Shown: one piece after another, positions 11,150 through 23,900 of the stretch
Position numbering within the stretch: the first letter of the stretch is position 1
Layout: each line of letters starts with the position of its first letter
Assembly: GCF_963678975.1 (NCBI RefSeq)
Contig: NC_089274.1
Span: 29,885,053 to 29,949,052, forward strand
DNA from: Dysidea avara
Taxonomy: Eukaryota > Porifera > Demospongiae > Dictyoceratida > Dysideidae
Reading direction: 5' to 3'
DNA: 64,000 bases
Notes under the pieces: generated by a model
Databases searched by the model: none
What the model was told of the DNA's origin: nothing
What the model saw: only the letters and a program-made list of their open reading frames with translations
Position numbers and translations under genes: made by a program

Positions 11150-11500
11150 ATCAAAGCCAGGATCGGTGTAGCCACTTTTTCCTCTATCCCTCATACTGCA
11201 ACGTAGCTCGGTGTTTATAAAGAGCCCAAACTCGTCGAGTCGTCGTCCTTCAAGATGTTAACTATTTAATTAAACCGAAGATTAACCTTTTGCACTCGCA
11301 GCCCTTACGCGCCCGCGCATTAATTATTCTAATTAATGCGCAGAAACTCAACAGTAGACATAAGCGAGGACCAGGGCGAGGACATAGGCTAGTTCTCTCA
11401 CCTGAGCGAGGACATAACGTTAAAGTACACCCTAGTAAGAGGTTGATTTCAACTCTGTACGTATGCTGCTCCTGACCACTGTGAGGAATCACCGTAAGTA
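11150..11500 (+). promoter_or_regulatory. probable promoter and 5' UTR exon region of the SERHL-type gene
   Basis: This stretch is richer in CpG than its surroundings. It contains a perfect hairpin of 12-bp arms, GCGCATTAATTA with inverse TAATTAATGCGC (11315-11341), and three GCGAGGAC units at about 11364-11415. A strong donor, CACC|GTAAGT, at 11494 could end a non-coding first exon that joins the acceptor TTATCCAG just before 11944. The assignment to the hydrolase gene rests on position and compatible splice signals only. Confidence 0.4.
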
Positions 11501-11950
11501 ATGACCATTGTATGTTTTAACCGAAGTTTTAATAGTGCAGTGCTGTATTACGTACGTACTCGTACAATAGACGGGCAAGATAATAACACAAGGAAGTAAA
11601 TTTGGAGAAACAATTGTAGTTTTATATTGTGGGAAAGAATACATGCGCAATTTTAATTTATGACCTTATAATGTGACCTTTTTCCAAGTGACTGCAAGGA
11701 TTGAAACTGGCAAAATCCAGTTAATTAACTACATCCCAGTACCTTATTTTACACTTATATGGATCAGGTTGTAACTGGGTCACTAGTACTACTGACCCAG
11801 ATAGTATCCACCAGATCTGACTGGTGACCTGGGTACATTTTGAACATTATAGTGTAACTAATAATTATGTGGCCTACTCTGTGATTACCATATGTACACA
11901 TTACTTTTTAAATTCTGTTAGATTAAATGTGATTTGTTATCCAGTTTATT

Positions 11951-14900
11951 ATGGAGGATTTAACTAAGGTTTGTATGAAACAGTAAAATAAGTATCCACA
12001 GTGTGTCTTCCATAATTCTTGTACATACAGTAAATGTCTCAGTAACATCTGTTACATACTGTGTACAGTACATACTATACATTGAGCAATGAATTAAGAC
12101 TTGTTACACATAAGAACAGTTTGTTCCTACAAGAATTAAGTAGCATATATGATCTACGTATAAACCTAAACACTCCTCACAGCCAAGCTATGAAATAATG
12201 TGGCCCTCAAAAAACTAGGGTGAGAAAAAAAGACAAAACAAAGGTGAGATCATAAGCATCATTGAAGTATGTATATATGTACATATTGTTTTGCAGCTCT
12301 CTACAAGGTGACTTATAACATAGCTGAACTCTTATAGAACGACTTATTTGTGGCTGAACTCTCTATGATGGTGACTTGTACAGTAGCTGATCTCTCTACA
12401 GGGTGACTTGTTTGTAACTGAAATTTTTACAGGGTACTGATCTCTCTATGAGGTGACTTGTAATATAGCTGAACTCTACACAGTAAATTTTTGTAGCTGA
12501 ACGCTCTATAGGGGTTATTACTTGTTATGGCTGAACTCACTTGTTAGCTGAGCTCTCTAGGTTGGCTGTTGTGTATCTGAACTCTCTACAGGGTGACTTG
12601 TTTGTGGCTGAACTCTCTACATGATTACTTGTAATGTAGTTGAACTTTCTACAGGATGACTTGCTACTCACTGAATTTTCTAATAGGGTGACTGCACTAT
12701 TAGAGTATCTCAATCAAGCAATTGTGGTTTTTGCAGTGTGAATTCTTCTAATCTACTGAAAGATGATTATTCTGTGATGATTAATCCACCTACAGTGTAT
12801 ACACCAATTTTCATAGTAGGTGTGGCAACCAGACATTACAAAACTTGATCACGTGATTGTTACAGCAACCACCAAAAGGCACTCCTATGATGATCAATGT
12901 CTGATTTTCAACTGCTTCCTCAAAGTGCATGGTTTACCCTGTAGGTTTGATCTTTTAAGCAAGTAATTGGTCATAATGTGAATTTTGATCGGATTTCCAA
13001 GGATTAACTTATAACCCCTTCAAGTGTGCCAAATTTCAGCTTGATTAGAGTACGTGTTTGTGTTTTATGGTGGATTTTGCAAAGTGTGCAAAAAGTAGAA
13101 GAAAAAAACTAAGAAGAAATGAAACTTTGGCTGCTTATATCTTGGAAATGGCAGGGACAATTTCCTTCAAATTTGGTATGTGCACTCCCCCACCTGATGA
13201 GCATCCTTTCAACAAATTTGGTTAAGGGATCATAGAACTATATGTTGTGAAAATTGCATTTCTTTCTTCTAAAATTGCAATATATACACCCATGCTGTGA
13301 CGTATTGGCTTCTTAGGCTGTATGGCACACTACCATGTAAATTATGCAAAAATTCCATGTCACTGCATTATCTTGGTATTGAATTCTACAAAATCAGTAG
13401 TGCAGTATGAACTGTGAAGTATGTATTTGTACTAAATGTGCAGCTATCTTTATGTCTTGTTACATATTACCTGTATAATTTGTTGTAATGAAATCTTAGT
13501 TATTATATACTGTATGAGGCTAAAATATAAGAATAATTATTGTTGTTCTGTAGGAATCCAATATTCCTATTTCTGAAGGTACATAATTAATAATATTCAG
13601 ACAGGATGTCAATATGGTCACATGTGCTGTTATGTGCAGTAAATAAGTGTTGTCTATATTGTATACCTGTAACATTTATCTTGTCCTTAGTTTCTATCAA
13701 AGTCCCATGGGGGCACATTGCTGGTAAAGTATGGGGTCATTCAAATGGACAACCGGTTTTAGCACTACATGGTAAATTATATACTCTTCATATGTATGTG
13801 TATGTGGTATAATAGCACTTATCAGTACATATGGTGATACTATACAGTATGTGAATAATACTACAAAACATGATAGTAAGAAAAAAAGCAAACAGTAATA
13901 CATAATATGGTAACAAAACTGCCGGACTACAGTCAAAAGACTAGAGACTAAATAAATGACATACTGTATTTCATACCTAATTCACTTATGGTGTATACAT
14001 TTTTGCTCTTTAGATCATGTGAAAGTCTTCTTTCATATCTAGTCATTTTTGTTTTGTCACTTTATTCATATGTGGGAAGCCATACTGAGATGTTAAGTTT
14101 TTTTATCACCACTTTTCTGTATACAGGCATGTATACATTGTATCATACAGTACAATAGTACTGTATATAATGGTTTGGGTGTGGCCCATGAAAATACATC
14201 ACCCAAAGTGACAATGAAGCAGTATTGGTTAGGTAAAACTAAGCCCAAACAAGCCTTCAGATCAACCCGAAACTCTTTCAACAAGTTGCTAAATTTTTAA
14301 AATAAAATTATTAAACGGAATTTTCTACTGACTGACTGAGTAACTGACTGATGCCTTCAGACAAGGGTATCTCAATAATGGCTAGGGCTACAGGCTTGAT
14401 TTTTTCACTGTTCAACTTTGCTTTAGCCGGACATGTGATGCAGTATGTACAATGCATTCTTCATGGACTTACCAGTGTCCTCCTTTGTGTCCCATTCATC
14501 ATTGCTGACAGCAAAAGGTATATATTTGGCAATAGTGCATGATGGCTTCCCTTCGTAACGGAAATTGTCTGTATTTTACATAGTGACTACTTTGATTGTA
14601 GAGGAGCTTTTCGAACAGTTCTTGATTCATAGCGTTGTATAACAGGTTGAACATAGCTGACATTGAAGCATAATGGATACTTCACTTTTCAGATGATACT
14701 CAATTATCGGAGGGAAAGAGTGTTCATTTAATTAAATAGTATGTAAAACCGAACATCCATACATTTACAGTTTATACAGTGTACAGAGCTTTGCTCAACT
14801 ACTCTAATAAAGCATACACTTGTTGACAAAATACTCTAATTGAGCAGTCAATTTGGTGTTCGGATAATCAAGTGTTCGGTTAATCGGTGTTCGGATAATC

Positions 14901-17900
14901 GAGTAATTGATAGCTGGGGCACATGGTGCCATTTCTTCTTTTGATGAGGTATGTGTGGGTTCACCACTCATAATAATTTTATTTTACTTAAAAAGTTTAC
15001 AAACAAATACACAAAAAAAAATTGGAATTTTCAACTAGAGTAGGGACCATAGCACATTGATAAAAAGTACTGAAACGAGTTGCATGTAACAGTAATGGCA
15101 TATTGGTAAAGGGTTTAAGTGCCTAGGTGTGGAGGTCCCTGGTTCTCACCCTGAAAATTTTTTCCAACATTTTTTGTACAAGTTGTTTTCTAATACGTAC
15201 TTCTCTGTGACTGTTCTATTAGAGTATCTCAATTGTGCTTGTTTCACTTGTTTGGATTTTGCTTTATGTCCCCTTAGTTAATACTCTCAGTGCTTTCAAC
15301 ACGAAAGGTTTGTGCTATGATGGTCAGCCTATCTGCATGTCGAGTTTTAACTTATTTCTTTCAGTTGTTATGTTCTTTGTGCCCTCCAAATCTGATAAGA
15401 ATCAAATAATCAAATAAAGCTTGCTTGCATGAGTTATGGCAATTTTTGTGAGTGGTGCAAAAACAAAATTATCGTGGAAAAGGGTAAAGAAAAATATGAA
15501 GAAAGTAAGACAAACTTTTATATATTTATTAAGGCTTTACAACACAAGTGCTAAAGGTCAGTCTGTAGGACACCTGGTCCTACAGCCTGTTTAAAGTTGT
15601 TACATAAAGTGTGTTTGAAAAGGTGGAGAAAGGAGAAAAAATCCATGACTGGACCTGGGCAGCCTCGAACCTGCAGCCATCCAATTAACGTTTGAACACT
15701 TACAGGAATCTGCCAGGCGGTTAGGATGTTTTCTCCTTGCCAATTTCAAGTATATATATCCATAGGAACTCTAGAGAGTAACTTATCTCGAAGTACCCCT
15801 TGTGAAACCGAATAGACATTAGTTTATTTATTAAGGCTTTACAGCACAGGTCTGTAGGACACCTGGTCCTACAGCCTGTTTAAAGTTGTTAGATAAAGTG
15901 TGTTTGAAAAGGTGGAGAAAGGAGAAAAAATCCGTGACTGGACCTGGGCAGCCTCGAACCTGCAGCCATCCGATTAACGCTCAAACGCTTACAGGAGTCT
16001 GCAATGCTTACAGGAGTCAAACTTTGAGGGAGCGCATATCTCAGGACGGCTGGGCCGATTTTAGCTCAAATTTAGCATGGAAAATGTCCTACCCCTACAA
16101 AAAAACTGGCTATTTCTGTTCAGCCATTACTGAAGTATGAATGCATGAAAACCGCATTTTCTTAGTTCCTGTGAAAATACACACTTGTCTGACGTGCATT
16201 GACTTTCCTTGGCTGCACGACACACTATCATGTGTCCTGATTTGGCATATAATCAAACCAGATACTGTATGCAGAATTACGTAATTTACAGAGCTACAAA
16301 AGTGGTAATTTAAAATTATAGAGATGTATGCATATACAAAATTGTCAACAAATTTTTACACACTTGTAGGGTGGCTTGATAATGCTGGAAGCTTTGATAA
16401 ACTGATACCTCTACTATCACATGGTATGGTGAACTACTATATTTATGATCATGTCACAGATAATTCCATACATGTTACAGATTTATACATAGTGGCAATA
16501 GACTGGCCAGGACACGGCCTGTCCTCCCCACGTCCTGCTGGTGCCTATTATCACTTGATCAATATGGTGGCTGATCTAAAATATGTGGTGGATGGTAAGT
16601 TTACCTATTGTGAAAATGTTGCATACATGTATGTACGTATACTACCATTATTTTGTTGTTTATGTGCTCATGCAAGATAAAAGCTCAAGATTATACTTGA
16701 TAGCTGTACAGTATATGTAGTTACATTTATTGATGTGTTACTGTACGTTTGTGCATGAATCAATGTCTAGCAGTGTTTACGTCTATTTTGTAGGTTTAGG
16801 ATGGAGTAGATTTTCAATCCTTGCACATTCAATGGGTAAGTGCATTGTTTAAACCTACACACAATGTACACATACAAATTGTATATGTACATGCCATATG
16901 CGTCTATGACTCTATGCATGCTATCATTTCTTTCAAGGTGTAGGACCTGCTATCACTGTGAGTTCATTGTTTAAGTTTTATGTGTACTATACATATACAG
17001 TATGTGGGTGTACTTATATACAGAGATTTTATAGAGTACAAGTATGGTGGTAATATTGACAGCAGAATAGTACAGATACTGATTGTAGATACACAAGTAC
17101 AATAATTATTCTAATATGACACCTTATTATACCGAGGTAACCGTTAATATCGAGCTGTTATCTTTAAAGTACAGTGTATACCGAATAAAGATTTGGCAAT
17201 ATCACTCTACCTCAATTCCCTATTTTTGAAGCAGCTCTCACTCCTTGAGGCAACATTCTACTTATTGGCTGAACTCACAACATGTAGAGTACTGTATGCT
17301 GTATATTTATCATGCCTTCATGTGTGTACATGTACATACATACTCCTGTAGTTTGCAGCGTCACTACCAGAACTAGTGGATAGGATGGTGTTACTGGAGG
17401 GACTCACACCAGTACAAATAAAAGCTGTAAGTTTTAGAGCAGTTGTGTATGTGACTTAGAGGTGTACTGATAATCGGATCGGCTAAAATATTGGCCACCG
17501 ATATAGTAGTTTTTGCCAATATTGGTATCGGTACAGAACAGCAGGAGGACCAATATTGCTACCAATATTTATACAGTAGCAATAGTTTGTACATACACTG
17601 TAAACTGGTTTTCTACATTATTCATGTGGCTCTTTAGTGCCAGTGGCTTATTGTTCACTCTGAAACAAGTGCTACGCTACAAGAAGCCATATAATTATAC
17701 CCGATTCTATATAGTGTTTGTTGCTGCAAAGCTTATCACAGTCTTTACAAATGAAGCAGTTATAGAGTACCTGTGCAATAAAAAGAAGGGTCACAGGATA
17801 ACCAAGGAAACTTGCTGTACCAGCTTTCTCACAAGCCATTAGAATGTGGAGTAATGTAGAAATATCTGTTTAATTAAGGCTTCATGGGAATGTGTACATT

Positions 17901-20900
17901 GTTTGGATTGCACAATAGAAACCCAAGCTGTATACCACCATAGGTGGAGTATAGCAATGAATACATGTAGGGTAGGTATAAGATGTACACTTTTAACTAT
18001 AATGCAAATATTGGATCGACTATCGGTTATCGGCTTCTTTTGGTGGCATCAATATCAGATATCGGTACATGCCAAAAACCCATATTGGTACACCTCTAGT
18101 ATGTGTAGTACAGTAGTATCAGAGTCTAAAGTAGTTCATATCCTTTCTGCAGATAACTACTCTACATGTAGTAAATTTGTTAATCTTTATAACTAGATAT
18201 AATCATAATGATGGGTCACATGTTCAACCTTTGACAGCTTTTTAAGCTTTTGTACTCCACCGTCATTTTATTCCTGTAATTTCAACCTTGCAGTATGCAT
18301 GACTGCTCTATTAGAATATATTGTTAGGTAAACATATGGCTGTTTTATTAAGGTGTTTTGTTGCATGTCTCAATCTCCATCCAATGTCATACGATGGATA
18401 TACACTGTCAGCTTCTGTATTACCCACTATAGAATAAGCATGCTGTAAGTAGTGTATTTAAATGAAGTAGGGATATACTGTAAGAGGGAAGAACAGCCAA
18501 TATCCAATGTCAGCATTGCCATTGCCAAAACACTTCAACAACAGACAACAAAGCACTAGATATGCTTTAGAATCCCAGCAGGTAGAGGGCATGTGCTGAA
18601 TGTCTAATCCTTTTTCTTCTTATCAGCTTTGAGTAAAAAAGTACACCTGTAAGTCCTTTCACTAAGAGTAGGAGTGATATCCAAGAATTTACATCCTACC
18701 CTGGTCCGTAGTCTTGCAAATACATGTAGGTTTCTTCAGTGGTTTTATTGATCTTGTCACATAGCTTTCCTCACTATCAACTGCCATAAGTCCGGTTTAG
18801 TTGTAGTGATTCACGAGCAGTTTTCACATTGAAGTAGCCTAATGACTTCTATTGAAATATACATTAGAATGTAGTAATAATGGCTCTGGAAGCATGTGCC
18901 TGTAGTAATTTTCTATGGAGTTTTATTTTACATGATACCATAAATGGGTGTTTTCCATAGTACGTGACAATCATGCAATTTCGCTATTAATGATTCCTCA
19001 CAGTGAAGATGACGACTACTAAGCAAGGTTAAAATGCACAGTAGATGCTGTACTTGTCAGAACTCCAAAAGGCACATGCTACTCATGAGTTTATTAGTTT
19101 ATTATACAGGGATGAAAATGGTGGCATTGTTTAAAGCTTTTTGACTGTGTTCAGGCAAGTTAGCAGACTGGTAGACCAAAAATCAGGTTTTGGCATTTTT
19201 CAGTTCAATTTGATGCTAGATATACGAAGATTCTTCTATGAAGGTATTTTTCGTCATGTACCAGATTTGATTTTTAATGGCAGCATTTTGATAGGGCTTG
19301 GGGGATCCCTACTATACAGCACTACTGAGATACATAGTGACACAGTAGGTCAAGGTGTATCAGCAAGTACAATTCTTACAATAATCAGTATACAGGGATT
19401 ACAGGGTATCATGCAACGCTATTAGTGTCATCATATATCTAATATCACAAACAGTGACACACATGTATACTGTACATACAATGTACGTGCTTCACCTAGT
19501 GAATTGGTGTTACTGCAGAAAGACTTTCCAACTCAAATGGGCATAACATGTACTGTACTGACTGCTCCATCAATGCAGAACAAACCAGAGATGGTTTATC
19601 CATCATTAGAAGCTTGTGTTTCAAGGTAGGCATATATGTGTACATTGTGCACCCAATATGTTGAATACATGTATACTGATAATTAATATGTACAGTATGT
19701 TGTGCATGTATAGTAAGTGGTTTAGTAATTCTTATTACAGTACAGTATTTCATACATACATGGTAGTAACTGTATGTTAGGAATCATAGAGGCTTACACT
19801 TTCTCACAAAAAAAAATTGACCAGAAATCAGCCTCACAATACCTGTACCTTCATGGAAAGTTTTAGTAAGTATGGTGTCATTCTTTGTTTTGATATGGTA
19901 TGTGCTGGTTCACCAGTCATAATTCTGTTAAACAACATGCTAGGAATTTCATAGCCATAAAAAGTAGTGAAACAAGGAAAGTCATCCACCTGCAAATATA
20001 CTGGTGGACATTTAATCCCTACTTCAGTCAATATGACTGAAGTGTGGGTTACATGTTCACTATGTGTAGTTAACTTTAAATGCTAGTACTTGTTTATTTA
20101 TGTCCATTGGAAATTTACAGAATCATGCAAGCCAATAGTGAGCTAACAAAGGAAGCAGCCACTGCTCTTGTACAGAGAGGAACCACTCAAGTAGACAATG
20201 GTATGCAGTGATTTCAATGTCACTACATGTTATGTTGGTCGATGCTATTAAAGATATTAATAGACCAGTTTCATGCAAGCTAAAATTATTCATGGTATGG
20301 TAGGTTGCACAACATCTGGTATCCTTTGAGAAGCCTTAAAATGTATCAAAGCCTATGGGACTAAGCTCTTTACACTTCGTAGGAGCCAAACCATGCCATT
20401 TGTTCTTATTATAGGAATGTACATGTAGTTTAATAGCTATCACTATACTACAATGAAATTTGGAAAGATATACATGTACTATGTTGTGATCTAGAAATTA
20501 GCAAGTTTAAAACTTGTACATGTATCTCTCCTGAAGCAAGGTATTGTTACTGTTATAAGCATAAAAGATTGCTAGGCAACAAACATGGCCACTAAATCTA
20601 ATGTAATTCATTTAGTATCACAGTGATAAAATATTTCCGTGATGAAATATCATGTAGCATTGCACATTATCGAAACATAGTAATCTGTTTTTCCTCTCTA
20701 GGTAGACTTTCTACATGCTGAAAAACAACATCAATAGAGTCTTCTGCTGTGGTAAAATCACTTCTTTCTGCTTTACGCACAGCGATCTCTACACCATTGG
20801 GATGCTTACAGCCTGAAGATTACAATTTGTTCTCATAATAAGAATAAACGGTACAGTTTAGGCTCCCGTGAAGGTTGCTTACTTTACTAACATAGGCTTC

Positions 20901-23900
20901 AGTACATTTTAAAGGACACTGGATGTTGTATAACTGCCAAAATGGTCTATTAAAATTGATAACATTGATTTCACAACTTATGTACCCTTTTATTATTGGA
21001 CTACAGTGGAACCTGTCTATAATGGTCACCTTGGGACCAGATATATCTGGCCATTATATACAGGTGGCTGTTATAGAGAAAACCTGCATAAGGTGGTCTG
21101 CAGCATTTTAGTGGCTATGACCGTTATAAATGAGTAATTATTATTAAGAGGCTCGCGTCAACCACAATACAGTAATAATTTTACTAGACTTTATACAGAA
21201 AGGGCAAGGTGAGCTTGTTATGAATGTTGGTTATAGCTATTGAATACGTTTAAGCAATGAAGCCTGATAGTTTATATAGCATTCATTGAAAGGCAGGAAG
21301 TGTGATAATTGCGCATTAGGTGTCATGGTGTCAGACCATTGGCTCAACAAGCCACCATAAAGGAAGAGACCGCTATACGAAGGATGAAGTTATGTATACA
21401 GTGATTCATAGGCGAATTCTTGGTTGGCCGTTATACACGTTAGACAGGTGACCGCTTACTGCAGACCACAATGCATACATTTGTATGGGAAAATATTTAG
21501 GACCTCGTGATCATGGCCATTATGCAAAGATGACCGCTTAATCCAGGTGACCGTAACACAGGTTCTACTGTACTTAGATTTGTTTTTAAACCAGCTCTGT
21601 AGTGACTAACTTTAAGTGCAAGACAGCTCAGACAGATACAGAAACTAACATGTTTCATTTCACTTCTCCAGAAATTAGTGGTTGAGACATAATGTTCTGT
21701 ATAGTAGGGTTTTCCCATAATGAATGGCACCCACCAGGTACTGCTATTAACCATCATGGAAATATCATACACAACAAATTGTACACTGTACAGGTACTTT
21801 TACGGAAGCTCACATGTGACAAAAGCATTTTCTGGTTCCAACAGGTGTTTACCCTCGGCACTTTGCCTTTCCTTTTATCTTCAAGTACACAGTCATCTTC
21901 ATTTAAATGATCAGAACGTGTTTTAATGACTAGCTGCAATCAATTGCACAGTTTTGCTATAGTAAACAAGACATATAGTATTGCATAACTCTCTTGTGAT
22001 AAGCAGTGAGATCAATACACTGTAATAAAGCAGTCACAAGACATAGTATTGCATAACTCCCTCGTGATAAGCAGTGAGATCAATACACTCTAATAGAGCA
22101 GTCACAAGACATAGTACTGCATAGCTCTCTTGTGATAAGCAGTGAGATCAATACACTCTAATAAAGCAGTCACCGTAACACGACAGCCATGTATTTTGAT
22201 AGAGCAGTCATGAATAATATAGAAGCTAGAATTGAAAGCTAACTTATTACACCTACTTGTATTGTTCTCTTTTAGCTCATCTGTACTTGTGCACAACTCT
22301 TTATACTCCAGCCTGACTCTTAAGATAGTCATATGGCTTAATTCAGTGACCACTGAGTCTTTCGTCCCCAACTAACTTGTCTAACATCAAAGTTTTGGTT
22401 TATCATTTTAGGTCATTTAACCTCGCCAACAACAGAATCCATGCTGTTGCTCACAACTCAGTATTGCGGATGTGAAAAATAGACTGGATTCGTGTTCCTC
22501 TTTCCTACCTAAAATTTGGATCACATGATTCTGTGCATTAAATAGAAAGTGCTAAACTACTCAGATCACGTGATGTAATTATTGAACTTATCTCAATATC
22601 AGCTGCTGGTTTACAATGAAAATATGGTGCTGCCAAGGTAGTGGGCACCGCTGTCCCAGGGATGGGCATGTGCCCACCCTTGACTACGCCACTGCCTTAT
22701 ACATTTGTCCAACTGGAATTGTCCGTATTTTCTGTAGTGACTGGCAGAGGTGCTTCTTGTACTGTTCTTTGTTTGTGACACTGTGTAATGGGCTAAACAA
22801 AGCTGAAAATGAAGTGCAATGGCCCACTTGGTATGTTCAGACAAAAGCTGGTGCCATTCTTTCTTTTGATACAGTAGCTATGCGCATGCTCACCAGTCAT
22901 AAGCATGTTACAAAAAAGAATAACAAACAAGTACAAGGAATTTTGAAACTAGTGAAATAAGGGAGGTTGCCTACACCTGTAGATATTCTAGTGGACATTT
23001 AATCCCTAATTTAGTATATAGATTGAATTAGGGATTAAATGTCCACAAGGCAACCTCCTTTGTTTCCCTACTTTTTTTCTATGTTCCCTAATTGAACTTA
23101 AAATTCCTAATATTCCTTGCACTTGTAATGGAGTAGGGATTGTTACATGTACCTTACTCATAGTTTTACCTGATAATCATTCATGTGAATACCCGTAGGA
23201 GTGATGCAAATGTTTTTAAAGATGCATGAAAACTGAAATTTTGCAGTATGATTGGCCTTTTGGAATGTATTCATGAAATCTTAGTGTTTGCACACACCAG
23301 AGATCATAAAACCATATACGGTGTGTACATCCTCTGTTAACATCCTCTGTTAACATCCTCTGTTAACACAAGTAAGATACGTACCATTTCTCTACAGCTG
23401 GTGAATGGAGCAAGTCATTCAAGGGAATTTGATATAGCTTTGGTTGTGATCAATGGGCACTAGCAATTACATGTACCTGTACACCAGTTACTGCAGAGCA
23501 TGTACTGTATGTAAATCATGACTGAAAACATCAAGTTGAAATTTATAGTTTCACTTTCCTACTACGATTCATATGAAAGTGAGGCTTATGTACAGGTGTA
23601 GTAGTACACAGAGTAGGTTTGTGGTTTCCTTGTTACAGGAAAGCAGGCTACCAACTCTCCTACATGTTGTGCCTGTTAAACATTTTTATGTGTGTATTTT
23701 TAACAGAAATGCATGGGGGATCTTTGTACTGTATTAGTCTAATCGCAAATATGAAGATGTGCATGTTGAAGATTTTGTAAATGTGTAGTTTTGAAATTCA
23801 AATTACCATATTACGTGTTTATATTGTTTTATGCTCACGTGACAAGCATATCTTGTACATACATGCATAACTAATTGACCGTCTTTCCAATCATATGCCA

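Larger units (their letters stand above)
15200..16245. repeat. repeat family R7, copy 3, split by two SINEs
   Basis: The R7 body starts after TGACTGTTCTATTAGAGTAT (15208). It is interrupted after GACAAACTTT at about 15516 and resumes at about 16018 with CAAACTTTGAGGGAG. That gives an apparent CAAACTTT target duplication. The tail GCACGACACACTATCATGTG matches copy 1. Confidence 0.75.

Noticed and set aside
16370-16594. One continuous 225-bp exon in the hydrolase
   Set aside because: The 57 bp at 16424-16480 has GT-AG ends and encodes residues absent from the family, so two exons are more likely.
21960-22185. CRISPR-like array (repeats of about 60 bp)
   Set aside because: The whole unit repeats in tandem with no variable spacers, and the DNA is eukaryotic.
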